Origin: Phragmites australis
Lineage: Eukaryota; Streptophyta; Magnoliopsida; Poales; Poaceae
Direction of reading: 5' to 3'
Assembly: GCF_958298935.1 (NCBI RefSeq)
Contig: NC_084942.1
Coordinates: 16,623,501-16,687,500, forward strand
Length of the DNA stretch: 64,000 bases
The notes beneath the pieces are model-generated. The model ran no database searches, was not told the origin of the DNA, and worked only from the letters and a program-made list of their open reading frames with translations. The position numbers and the translations under genes were made by a program. Below are positions 45,626 to 56,049 of this stretch, piece by piece. Position 1 is the stretch's first letter; every line of letters starts with the position of its first letter.

Positions 45626-48216
45626 TCACCAGATGTTCAGGTTGGGAAGGGCGGTTGCTGCAGCAGTGGACGCTGTGCTGTTCTTGGTGTGCAGGGGTGC
45701 CTCCAGTTCAGCCTTCTCCTTCTCACATGAATACAGCAGCACGCCGGGTCAGGCCAACTCCAAGGGGGGGGGGGGGGGTTACTGCATAGGTAATTAACAA
45801 GATTTACCTTCTCCTCCAGAATTCTGTTCTGTTCCATCAGGAACGTTTCCTGCAAGAAGGTGAACCTTGATTACTCCCACTAAGAGATGAGAACCTTACC
45901 AGAATCAAAATGTTTTAACATTTCCTTTTAAAAAAAAAAATAGCATTTGCCTTCTTTCGTAGATCCCCGATCAAATTGAGCAAGACGTGGTCCTGAAATT
46001 GGTATTAATAAAGCACTGAGAATACTGAAATAGTCATCAAGAAAGCATGGTTGCTACTCATTACTGCCACCTATCTTTTTTTTTTATTTGACATGCTAGA
46101 ATCCATGCCGTCAAATCTTTTTAAGGTCTCACCATTAATATAAAAATTATATATATAACTAGAATTTTCTTTTAAAATGCTTATGAAAAGTATATACTGA
46201 TATTTTGAAAAAGGTAGTGATCAATGTTACATACTCCCGAAGAACCCAGAATTCAATGATGTCAAAAAAAAAAAAACTGAGTGGGTAATAGTCATGTACA
46301 TTTAGCATGCATGTGATTGTGTACCTTCCTGGATCTGACGTTCCTGAGAGCGCTGTCTATCTGGTGCTCAAGCAGCTGTACCTCTCGCAGTGTCAGGGCG
46401 TCCAGTTGCTCCCCCATAAGATTCCTGAGCCATGGATGGCAAGTATGACTGTATGAGCACGAGGGCCCTCTCAAGTAAACATGAGTTTTATCCGGCAAAT
46501 GCACGAGGTTGTCAGGTTAATTTTAAAGAGCAGATAAAGTTTCTCCTTAATAATATTTTAGTACATAATTGTTTGCATTTTGTTTCAATAAATAGTTATT
46601 TTATTTTGTTACCTTTGGCTCTTCTGTAGAGCTTCAATCCTGGACCTCAACTTGATGTCATCATAGCTCATGTCCTGCTGTAAATTATAACTAAAAGTCA
46701 TCAGTAATTACTATTTCAGATGTATAGCAATTCTAGTTTCAGAGAAATATCCATCCAATATTACATTTCCCCTTCCAACCTGCAGTTCAGAGTGTTCTTC
46801 CATCACATATCCACCTTCACATAGTAAATACCTCTCATATCGGTCGAGGATTCGATCCATGCTGTTAAAAGAAATGGCAGGAAAGTAGTTAACAAGATAA
46901 GATGTATGTGCAAATTGAGTTACATAAAATTAATTCATTTCGAAAAAGGCTTGACAAAAACTAGTATATATAGCATAAAAACTACCTATATCATCTGCAT
47001 GCACAAGGACCACCGGTCCACATATCATAGAGACAAGAACATGGATGAGATTACATGTAAGCGCCCAAGACAATCACATCAGTGATCCATATATGTATTT
47101 CCTTTCAGAATTTTTTTTCCATGTTAGTACATGTTATTCATCATTCAGTAGCAGGTAGAAGAAGGCAGAACGCGGTTGACTACTAAACCCAGCAAAAGTT
47201 CAGAGACAGTGGCTGCCCTATATGTCCAGTGATGTCCTGCTCATCAAAAATTTAAATTTGCAGGTGCCCTTTTTCTTTTGGACTCCAAAAGTAGATTTAG
47301 TTTGTGTTAGACATAGAGAGTTGACACCGGTCATTTGTATAAGTGGCTAGGCAAAGAAACAGTTAATTAGTATAATCATGTCTGAAAAAAAAGGCATGTG
47401 TTTTTGCTACATCCCTACTAATTAACTAACTGATTAATGCGGTTGTGTACATCTTTTGATGTAGAGACTAAAATATCTTTATCGCGTTATCTAAAACTAA
47501 ATGCTTGACCACCTTAAAACTGAAAATGCTAATAAGCTTTTCTTTAAGCACAGGAGGTCAGGAGGTAAGCTTTTTGTGTGTGAGAGTGAGTGTGACCAGT
47601 GCAGAGACAGTAGTACAAGTATTACCATGCGTGCTGCACAGAGCCGTACAAGAGCAGGAACAGGTGGGTACTATAGGTCCATAAATAGTTACTAGGGGCG
47701 TCCTCCATTGGCATGCATGCACCAAAAATGGTTTTGCCAAGGTAAAGGAGAACAGCTCCATTCCAGGGAAGAAAAAGCTAAAGGTGCCCATTATTGGCAG
47801 CCTCCAAATTATTGGCATGTACCACTAGATATATTCTAGTAGGAAAAAAGTACTGATTTCACAGCTCAAAAATGGAAAATAAGGGAGTGCTAAAAATGTA
47901 CGTGCGTGCTAGCTAGCTGCATGGATGTAAAATGGCAAATGTGCCCATTTGGAAGAGATGTGTGATTCTCATCAGTGCATGCGCTCAGAATTGGAAAAAA
48001 AAAAGAGAATGTACGGCGTACGTACCTGTCGTTGGTGGCGTAGTCGTGGAGCCTGCCCTTTTCGGAGAAGATGAGCAGCGCGACGTCGGCATCGCAGAGC
48101 ACGGCGAGCTCGTGCGCCTTCTTCGCCAGGCCGCGCCGCCGCTTCGAGAACGTTACCTGCCGGCTCACGCTGTTCTCGATCCGCCGAACCTCCACCCTCC
48201 CCCGCCCCCTCCCCAT
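45626..48216 (-). CDS. MIKC-type MADS-box transcription factor, 7 exons, intact
   Basis: Exons (minus): 48026-48216, 46780-46861, 46613-46677, 46325-46424, 45951-45992, 45808-45849 and 45626-45721, totalling 618 bp and 205 residues. The MADS domain (residues 1-63) starts [20 protein letters not shown] and includes [12 protein letters not shown]. The I and K regions include [35 protein letters not shown] and [20 protein letters not shown]. The short tail ends ALPNLNIW. Exons 4, 5 and 6 (100, 42 and 42 bp) and the phases are those usual for MIKC genes. All junctions are GT-AG except the GC donor of exon 5. The start is the canonical MGRG ATG, 78 bp below a TATA box. The product should bind CArG DNA as a nuclear dimer. 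The K region recalls rice OsMADS20 (AP1/SQUA group), from memory rather than a search. Exon 7's acceptor is the least certain. Confidence 0.88.
47722..47731. promoter_or_regulatory. CArG box in intron 1 of the MADS gene
   Basis: CCAAAAATGG fits CC(A/T)6GG exactly, the binding site of MADS-domain dimers. Large first introns often hold regulatory sites in this family, so auto- or cross-regulation is possible. The pseudogene has CCAAAAATTG at the same place. One 10-bp match in over a kilobase can arise by chance. Confidence 0.4.
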
Positions 48217-48293
48217 CCTTCGCCGTACGCCTCCGGCAGCCGAGCGAGGCTGGCGAAATCGACGGACGGGCAAGGAAGCTGGCTACCCTTGCA

Positions 48294-48300
48294 ATTTATA
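48294..48300 (-). promoter_or_regulatory. TATA box of the MADS gene
   Basis: On the minus strand TATAAAT lies in the context CTACTATAAATTGC, 78 bp upstream of the MGRG start codon. A transcript starting about 30 bp downstream would begin near 48265, below the alternative upstream ATG at 48273. This supports the chosen start. The pseudogene lacks the matching stretch. Confidence 0.6.
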
Positions 48301-48870
48301 GTAGTGGTGGCCTGGCTGTGGAGTACGCGCCCTGTGCGCGGTGGAGTACGCGCCCTGTGTGCGGGGCGCTGTCGACGCCTGGTTGGCCGCGGCTCCCTAC
48401 CGCGCGTACGGGGCGGCGCCAACGAGGTAGACGGGTGGCGGGGCCCGCGGGGCAGGCAGAGGAACAGGCAGATTCCTCCCTCCCAGGCCGATTGTGTGGC
48501 TGGGGAGCAGATGCAGCGGTTCACATTCATGAATGCGTGGCGGTGCGGTATCCACGTCGGATAGAGAATCTGTCAGCAGATGTTTAAGGGACGGGCTCCT
48601 TTCTTTTTCCGGTCTGGCCAAAAGTTCACGGTATGTGGGATGGATGGATGGATGGCAAAGGTTCTGTTCCAAATTTGTACTTGTTGGTGGATCAAATTCG
48701 CCGCGAATGCTAAAAGATTATCAAGTGTACGTATGTTGCGGCCGGGGTGTTAAGATAGGGAGCTCGTAGATGTCAAGTTTAGCTTCTTTTTCTAGGTAAG
48801 TCAAAAGTGCAAATGAATTGCTCGTATGGTAAGTGAAAAGTGTTAAGTACTGTAAAAATATTTATACAGA
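48301..48870 (-). other. Promoter region of the MADS gene
   Basis: Homology with 28190-28420 upstream of the pseudogene includes CAACGAGGTAGACG, GAACAGGCAGATTC and GGAGCAGATGCAG. The ORFs at 48165-48672 on both strands are frames through this GC-rich DNA. A GGATGGATGG repeat lies at 48640-48655. Confidence 0.5.
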
Positions 48871-50689
48871 CAGTTTCGAAACTCTTCGTAGGAATATAGG
48901 ATCGATTACACGTAAAATATGTAATCGGAGGGGGGTTTGAATGATTACGAAAGCTAAATTCAAATTTTAATCTATCATAACAAAATATTCAATTTGATCT
49001 CAAAATCAATTTAAGATAGACTGTTATCACATAACTAAAAATGGTGTACAGACACATGATCTCATATTCTTTCCTTTGATGAAAACATTAGCAACACGTC
49101 ATATGAATATTGGTAACACCTTTCTAGATTTTTTTTCCGAAAATCAAAAAGCAAAGTGAAAAACCAAAATATAAATCAAAAGATCAAGAATTTTCTCCAT
49201 TTTTCTTCAAAATAAAAATTCTCCACCCGAAGAAAAATAAAAAGAAGAAAAGAAAAAAAATCTCTTCCTTTGACCAAAAAGAAGAAAACAAAAATACCAA
49301 ATATCCACCCTTTGACAATGTATTAATTAAGAATACAAAAGAGAGAATAATTTTTTTGTTGTTTTTGTTTTTATCATTTTTTCATAATGAGATCATAAAT
49401 CATCCACATATGTAACAAATACTCAAGCCACGCTATCAAATAATTGAACCAACTGTCTACATGTGCAAAAATATAGTGTAAGCATAACTCATCAAGTATA
49501 ATTAATAATTTATTTATAATGTATGGTCTCTTAATCTCAATTACTTCAAACTCAGAAAATATTAAAACTTTATAATTTTATTGTGCTTGAAAAACTGATT
49601 GATTGATTGCTTGAAAGCATAATAGATAAATTTTATTTGTAAAAAATTATATGCACCATCAGCCTTACTTTCCGACCAAGCCAAGCCTAAGTCAAAAGGA
49701 CAATCAAAAGCTTAAAATCAATGGTTTCAGTTATACACAATTTCTTTCAAGTTCATATCAAAATACAATGATAATCAGTTTTGTAAAAAAGAAGTGTGAT
49801 AATACATATTTCCTTAATCTTATACCTATCAACTATTACTCAACATGTAGCACATAACTTTAATATTCCATATTTAACACTTTTAGAAAAGATCAAAGCA
49901 GTCACGAAAGTTCAACCATGACAAGATTTAATATAGTTTTTCATTTCAATTAAAAAGTCATGATAAAAACTACACAACACATGCATATATATGAAGATGC
50001 AGAAACCTTGAAGCATTAACATGGCTTCAAATGTGATATATGTATAAATATTATGCGCATTACCCTTTTTATTGTTTCAATTTCTTGTTTTACAAAATTC
50101 AAGAACTCCCCTTTAAACCAATCATCTCATAAACTTACTTTTCAAAATAGTTAAGCGAAAGAAAAATCTTCCATCTAAGCAAAAGAAAGAAATTTTCAAA
50201 AATTGCTCCTTCTCAACAGAATAATCAATCAAATCAATGGAAACAAGGGGATATGTGTTCGATATATCATTGTATGTTCTTTTTAAGCACAAGTATAAAT
50301 CATGATAAGCACATCCTAAATTTGAAAAGCCATGATACGACATATAACATGATCGAAATATACGTGGATATACAAATGAGATATGAAGGAGCATCTCACT
50401 CATACCATAAATAGAAATATATGAATATAAAAAAGCATGAGTGAATAGAATTAACTCACAAGGTTGGTGAAGATGCTATCGTGTCCAACAAGCCTCTTGA
50501 AGGCCATCACACGGGTATGAAAAATCATCCATATCTCCATCCCCTATTACAAAAACCTACCTAGCATTAGAAAATATCAAGGCCTTGGTATTGGGGTTAG
50601 TAATAAAATATGAGTAAAATTTAAAAAACTATAACTATTTTAACATATGTTGTAAAAAAACTATAACTATTTTAACATATGTGCTGGTT
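48871..50689. other. AT-rich retrotransposon-derived DNA
   Basis: About 48900-49045 (AAATTCAAATTTTAATC, CATAACAAAATATTCAATTT, ATGGTGTACAG) matches 59875-60020 beside the copia gag gene, in the same orientation. Both may be parts of one copia element split by the gypsy insertion. The remainder is very AT-rich with A-runs. The ORF at 50122-50403 (minus) has no domain. I could not find LTR ends. Confidence 0.4.
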
Positions 50690-50842
50690 AGGGTGTCTCT
50701 ATGGTTTAAAAGAGGAGTTCTTGATGGCCTTTCGAACCACCCCGTAGCCTTCCTTCTCACTCTCAAGCCTTTATTGCCCAGAGTCCATTCACATCCATCT
50801 CATCCCGTGTTCTACTCCATAGTGTCTGCAGGCCCTGAGGCC

Positions 50843-51340
50843 ATGGCATACTCCCCTCCTTCATCACCGGAGAGGTTGGTGATCTCGGATGGCTTGACAG
50901 GGGCAGAGTCACCTCCGGCTCTAGATCCGCTCGCCGTGGTGCTTCCAGATGCAGCGGTTGTCGCGGATATGCTTGTGAGGTTGAAGCCGACGACTATCAA
51001 GCTCATGCCCTTCCAAAGAAGGTCGCCCCCTACTGGTCCATCTTGATCTCCCGCCCAGGCTGATCCCTCGACCGAGGTCATCGATAACTCCGATGATGTG
51101 GAGGAGGTCGACTGGGACCTTCTGGAGAAGGAGACCGATGAAGAGGAAGAGTTAGAGATGAAGTGGAAGGGAGGTCTGCAGGGTGCGTCGACGCCGATCA
51201 GCAGCCCCAGTAGGGTCTTTGCGTCAGCCACCTTCCCTGGACCTTATGCCGGTCATCGTCTGATCCCTGTAGTGGTTAGCTGCCACTCCAAGGAGGAGTA
51301 TAAGAGGTTCTTGACTCATTCAAGGGCAAACAGAGGTTAG
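50843..51340 (+). pseudogene. Antisense ORF of the Tat-type element
   Basis: The plus strand starts MAYSPPSSPERLVISDG. It continues through VVADMLVRLKPTTIKLMPF, then after a TGA near 51045 an acidic stretch (SDDVEEVDWDLLEKETDEEE) and AGHRLIPVVVSCHSKEEYKRF to the stop at 51340. It lies beyond the integrase end on the strand opposite to gag-pol, which is where extra antisense ORFs occur in Tat-lineage elements. The product is of unknown function. The single in-frame stop makes it a pseudogene. The upstream ATG at 50681 is in the same frame but has less family-like sequence. Confidence 0.6.
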
Positions 51341-52051
51341 AGTTCGGCGAACCCTTTCTGTCAACTTTGCGCTAGCCGCTTGTGTCAGGGAGGATAGGGC
51401 TGGCATGTAATAGGATATTTAGTTTGATCGGATGTAACTAGTTGGCCTGTAACCTAATACTTCCATGAATGAAAAAGTGTCGGGGTTAAACATCGGTTCT
51501 TGTTCTATTCTGCACGGTAGTCAGGTTCTTGGTGCGCGGAACAAGACACGGCTCGAAAAGTCCGTTGGGGGCGAGTAGCACTTGGCCCTAGCGAGGACTT
51601 ATGGCCTTGTGGTCATTGTCTCTGGTCTCCTGGTCGTTTGGCGTCTTGGTCACTAAGTTCCATAGTGGCCATCGAGCGTGGTCGCGTGCTGTGGTCGGAG
51701 AATCAATATGTTGAGAGCCTGTGGTTTGGTTGTGAAGTCCTACAAAACAGAGAGTCTAGGTTTTTTTTTTTTTTGAAATTTAAGAACTTATAAGCTGTAT
51801 CCACACTCGTCCGGAAGGTCCTACAAAATAGAAAGACAAGCCTGTCTTCGAGCGACCCTGCACATAGAACCTGCACAACAAGGCGATGTTCCAGGAGTTA
51901 TGTAATTCACGGCAGTCCTCCATGGCATGCTTGACCACGCCAGGTCAGATGATGGTGGCCACTTTGTAGGGTCCCTCCCATTTGGGGAGAGTTTATTTCG
52001 ACCGGCCATATTCTAGATTTTCCTAAGGATAAGGTTGCCTACGACCAGTGT

Positions 52052-52770
52052 TCACTTCCACACCTTTCGATCGTGGTAGCGTCTGAGGCTCTGCTGATAA
52101 CGGACAGCTCGAATTAGAGCACGATCGCGGAACTCTTTGATCAGGTTTATGTCATCCTCCTGTCGTGCCACCTGGTCGTTATTCGAGTAATTGTTGACTC
52201 GGGGCGACTGAAGCGCGATTTCAGAAGGGAGCATTGCTTCGGCGTCAAAAACTAGGAAGAAAGGGGTTTTGGCTGTGACCCAGCTAGGGGTCGTTCGCAA
52301 CGACCAGAGTATTGTGGGGAGTTCGTCCATCCAGCGTCTTGAATAGATTTTAAGTCAGTCGAAGACCCGAGTTTTGATCCCTTGCGGTATCATCCCATTC
52401 ACCCTTTTGACAAGTCTGTTGCTTTGGGGGTGAGCCACAGACGCATAGCAAACCTTGGTTTTGATCTCTTCACAGTAGTCTCGGAAAGCACTACTGGTGA
52501 AATGAGTTCCGTTTTTTTGTGATTATGTGGTTTGGACTTTCAAACCGCACTACTAGCCCTCGTATGAACTTAATCGCTGTTGTGGCAGTGATTTTCCTGG
52601 CGGGCTCGACCTCGATCCACTTAGTCAATTTGTCGATTGCCACAAATAGGAACTCAAAACTACCAGAGGCATTAGGGAATGGTCCCACGATATCGAGCCC
52701 CCAGACAGCGAAAGGCCAAGAGAATAGTATGGCTTGTAGTGCCTAGGTTGATAGGTTGGTGTTTCGGCTG
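52052..52770 (-). pseudogene. Integrase region of the Tat-type element
   Basis: Minus-strand fragments: WGLDIVGPFP at about 52670-52700 with the first catalytic aspartate, DKLTKWIEVEP and FIRGLVVRF, then a shifted stretch where the second aspartate segment should be, and at 52052-52330 MDELPTILWSLRTTPS and PFFLVFDAEAMLPSEI. The second acidic motif has been lost by frameshift, so it cannot act as an integrase. It catalysed insertion of the element's DNA copy in ancestral elements. Confidence 0.8.
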
Positions 52771-53244
52771 TGGTACTGATACGACTCGCACCGTTTCAAC
52801 AGCTCGTAGGCATCTTAGAGGGCAGTGGGCCATTGGAATCATTGTCGAAACGCTTTTCCAATCAGGGTGTGGTATAAAGCGTAGCTATCACATATGCCTC
52901 CGTGGATATCAGAGAGCACTGTGCTCCCCAATTCCTGAGTGATGCATTTCAGTAAAAGGTCGTTGCTCCCTCGACGGTAGAGGCGTCCCTCTACCAGGGA
53001 GTATCTTTGGGCTTACTGTGAGACCTTTTTCTGCTGACGCATCATCATCAAGGACTGCTCGATTCTAAAGGTAGTCCAAGATCTAATATATCTAGGTTGT
53101 ACTCGAATCGAGCAGGGCAACCATATGATGACCGCCCGAGGTTGACGACACCGAAGGAGGCATTGCCTCCAAAAGTATTGCCTCAGGTGCTCTGTTTCTA
53201 AGCGGAGAATCCCCTTCACCTTGGCCTAAGACCATGGTGGATCG

Positions 53245-54093
53245 TCATGAGAGTCTTTCTTCAAAGACTCCAACCAGAACACGTTCACAAGAAGAAGCTA
53301 GACTGGCCAGCCTATCGGCTAGGAAGTTGTCCTTGCGAGGGACATGATTGACCTCAAAACTGACGAAGCGTCGCTCTAGTCTTCTCACTTTGGCAAGGTA
53401 TGCCGCTATTGTCAGGTTAGAGCACTGAAACTCCTTTTGCACCTAGTTCACGACTAGTAGCGAGTCCCCTATTGCCAATAGTCGTTTAATCCCAAGTGTG
53501 GAGGCTGCGCAGTCCGGACAAGAGACCCTCATATTCAGTAGTGTTATTACTGGCTAGAAAATATAATTGAACTACATACCTGAGGATGTCGCCGGTAGGT
53601 GAGGTTAGAACACTCTATCCCTAGCTCCCTTTAGTGTGAATGATCTGTCGAAGTGCATGGTCCAGTGTTCGTCTACCTCTAGTCGCTGCACCTGCTCAAG
53701 CTCGAAGGACAACCACTTGGCTACAAAATCGGCCAAAGCCTGGGACTTGATAGACGTTCGAGGGATGAACTGGAGATTGAATCCCCCGAGCTCTACTACC
53801 CACTTTTCTGTTCTTCATATCGCATCTCTATTTTGGAGAATTTCTCTAATTGGGAACGAGTAAATCACCTTGATTCTATGAGCCTGAAAGTAGTGTCTGA
53901 GCTTGCAAGAGGCTATTAGGATGGCGTATAGCAGTGTCAGAGCATGTGGGTACCAAGCCTTCACGTTGTGCAGGACCTCACTGATGTAATACACTGGTCG
54001 CTGGAGACCTCCCCGCTTGACAACCAAGACCGTGCTTGCGACCTGTGGTGTTGAGGCAACATAGAACAAAAGCTCCTCATCGGGTCGAGGCAC
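53245..54093 (-). pseudogene. Two RNase H domains of the Tat-type element
   Basis: The upstream domain (53815-54093) reads LLFYVASTPQVASTVLV, RPVYYISEVL and LRHYFQAHRIKVI, the gypsy RNase H. The downstream one (53245-53800) reads WTMHFDRSFTLKGA, NNTTEYEGLL, QKEFQCSNLTIAAYLAKV and RKDNFLADRLASL, an additional RNase H of the kind found in Tat elements. The first aspartate context is FDRS rather than FDGS, and stops separate segments near 53450 and 53570. Together they support the lineage call. Confidence 0.75.
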
Positions 54094-54339
54094 GGTCAGT
54101 ACGGGAGGGGAGGAGAGGTACCTTTTGAGCTATTGGAATGTCGTCTCTGTCTCTGGCGTCCACTAGAAGTGGTCATTTTTCTTCAGGAGTTTGAAGAGCA
54201 GCAATCCCTTCTCTCCTAACCTTGAGATGAACCTGCTCAAAGTAGCAATGCATCCTGTTAGTCTTTGAACCTCCTTTAACATGGTCGGGGATCTCATCTA
54301 GTTGAAGGCCCTAATCTTGTCAGGGTTCACCTCTATCAC

Positions 54340-54990
54340 TCAATGAGACATAAGGAATCTGAGCAACTTCCCTGACAAAACCCTGAACGTACACTTCTTT
54401 GAGTTCAGCTTCATGCGGTACTTCTGGAGATTGTCGAACGTTTCTTGAAGGTCTGCGACCAAGTCTATCTTAGTCCTGCTTTTGACGACCACATCTTCCA
54501 CGTATACCTCGATGTTTCTTTTGAGCTGTGGTCGGAGAATGAGTTGAATACACCACCAGTAAGTGGCACCGACGCTTTTTAAGCCAAAAGGCATTTTTAC
54601 ATAACAAAAGACCCAAAGGGTGTAACAAAAATAGTCTTTTCCTCATCTTCCCTAAAAATACTAATCTGATGGTACCCTGATCGAACATATAAGAAACATA
54701 ACAGATCGCTGTTGGTCGTTGAGTCAACTAGCTAGTCGATTCAAGGAAGAGGGCAAAGGTCTTTTGGGCACATCTTGTTAAGGTTGGTAAAGTCGACGGA
54801 CATTCTCCACCTGCTATTGTGCTTCTGGACCATGACTAGGTTAACCATCCATTCTGGGTACTGCACCTCTCGGATGAAGCCTACTTCCAGGAGCTTATCG
54901 ATATCCTTACGAAGTGCTTCCTTCTACTTGGCTATGAATCAATGCGCTTTTTGCTTTACTGGTCGCGTATCTAGTTGCACAGACAACTTG
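54340..54990 (-). pseudogene. Reverse transcriptase region of the Tat-type element
   Basis: Fragments include FIREVQYPEWMVNLVMV, NSRWRMSVDFTNLNKMCP, SGYHQ, MPFGLKSVGATYWW and VYVEDVVVKS. The active-site YVDD is changed to YVED, which removes one catalytic aspartate, and frames shift several times around 54590-54730. This is not an active enzyme. Confidence 0.8.
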
Positions 54991-55226
54991 TGCTCGATCA
55001 CATCCCTAGGTACTCCGGGCATATTAGACGGACTCCATGAAAAGACGTCTGCGTTCACCCTAAGGAAGGTGATGAGCGTGAGTTCCTATTTGGGGTCCAG
55101 TGCGGCCCCTATCTGGACTGACTTGGTCGGGTTGGTGTCATCCAGACTCATTGCCTTGAGTTGATTATCTAGGATGGCGATGACATGGACCTTTACCGGT
55201 CGCCCGCTGAATTTAGCGATCACGGA

Positions 55227-55952
55227 CTATGATCCAAGAGTTAGCTCGACCATGTTGAGACTCCTCTTATCGTAGTGCAGAGCCATTTTGGCATTGCTAA
55301 CAATGGTGATAGCCCCTGTTGGCACAGGGATTTTGATCGCTTGGTATGCGTAGTGCACAATGGTCATGAACTGGGCCATCACTGGTCGTCCGAGGGTGGC
55401 GTTATACGCGGTCCTGAAGTTGGCCACATTGAACAGGACCCTTTCAGTTCTGAAGTTATCTAGCGAGCTGAAGGTGATAGACAACTTGATTTTCCCTAGC
55501 GGCTTAGCCAAGGAGCCCGGGGTGATCTCGGAGAAGGGTGGAGACGGCCTTAATGAGCTCATCAGAATCTGCAAGGCATCTAGTGCATCAGCAAAGAGGA
55601 GGTTGATCAAGCTCCCCTCATCGATGAGTACGTGGCCCAGCCGGATGTTCTGCACCGTGGGTTCGACCACGATGGGGTAGCGACCAGGGCGTCTAACGCA
55701 TGCGGGGTGATCGGCCTGACTGAAAGTGAGCGGGACCTCCAACCACTTTAGGCGCGGGATTAGGTCTGATGCGGTCGGCCACACCTCCCAAACCATCGAC
55801 TTATATTCCCTATCAGAGTAATATGTCATGGCACCTCCAAAGATGTGGTGGACCTTGTGATCAGCCTGCTGGTATTGTAGTGTCAACTGGAGGGGGGCGA
55901 CCCCGTCCTCATCGTCCTTGTCATGCTTGTGCTTGCACTCCCCGAGCTCCAA
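55227..55952 (-). pseudogene. Protease-linker region of the Tat-type element
   Basis: A 241-residue open frame on the minus strand reads LQYQQADHKVHHIFGG, LTFSQADHPACVRRPGRYP, VLIDEGSLINLLFADAL, FLNVANFRTAYNATLGRP-like text and ILIP-type strands. The aspartic-protease motif DGGSS appears as DEGSL. This is the longest uninterrupted frame of the element. It ends at a stop before the reverse transcriptase part. Confidence 0.75.
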
Positions 55953-56049
55953 GTCGATGATGCCTCGAGCGACCTTGCACTCGATCAGGTCATGGACGTC
56001 TGTACGGTAGATCGGGCAGTAGCCCTAACCCTTTTTCCCATCTTTCTTC

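Noticed and set aside
45448..45789. 113-codon plus-strand ORF across the MADS 3' end
   Set aside because: It is antisense to exon 7 and the 3' flank; the pseudogene counterpart at 12177-12413 shows no shared protein-level conservation that would require translation.
48217..48273. Upstream in-frame ATG adding 19 residues to the MADS protein
   Set aside because: MADS proteins start at MGRG, and the TATA box at 48294-48300 predicts transcription starting at or below this ATG.
47932..48587. Long plus-strand ORFs across MADS exon 1 and promoter, including one of 210 codons
   Set aside because: They are GC-rich antisense frames of the MADS exon and promoter.
54775..55164. 129-codon plus-strand ORF
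   Set aside because: It is antisense to the reverse transcriptase region of the gypsy element and has no features of its own.
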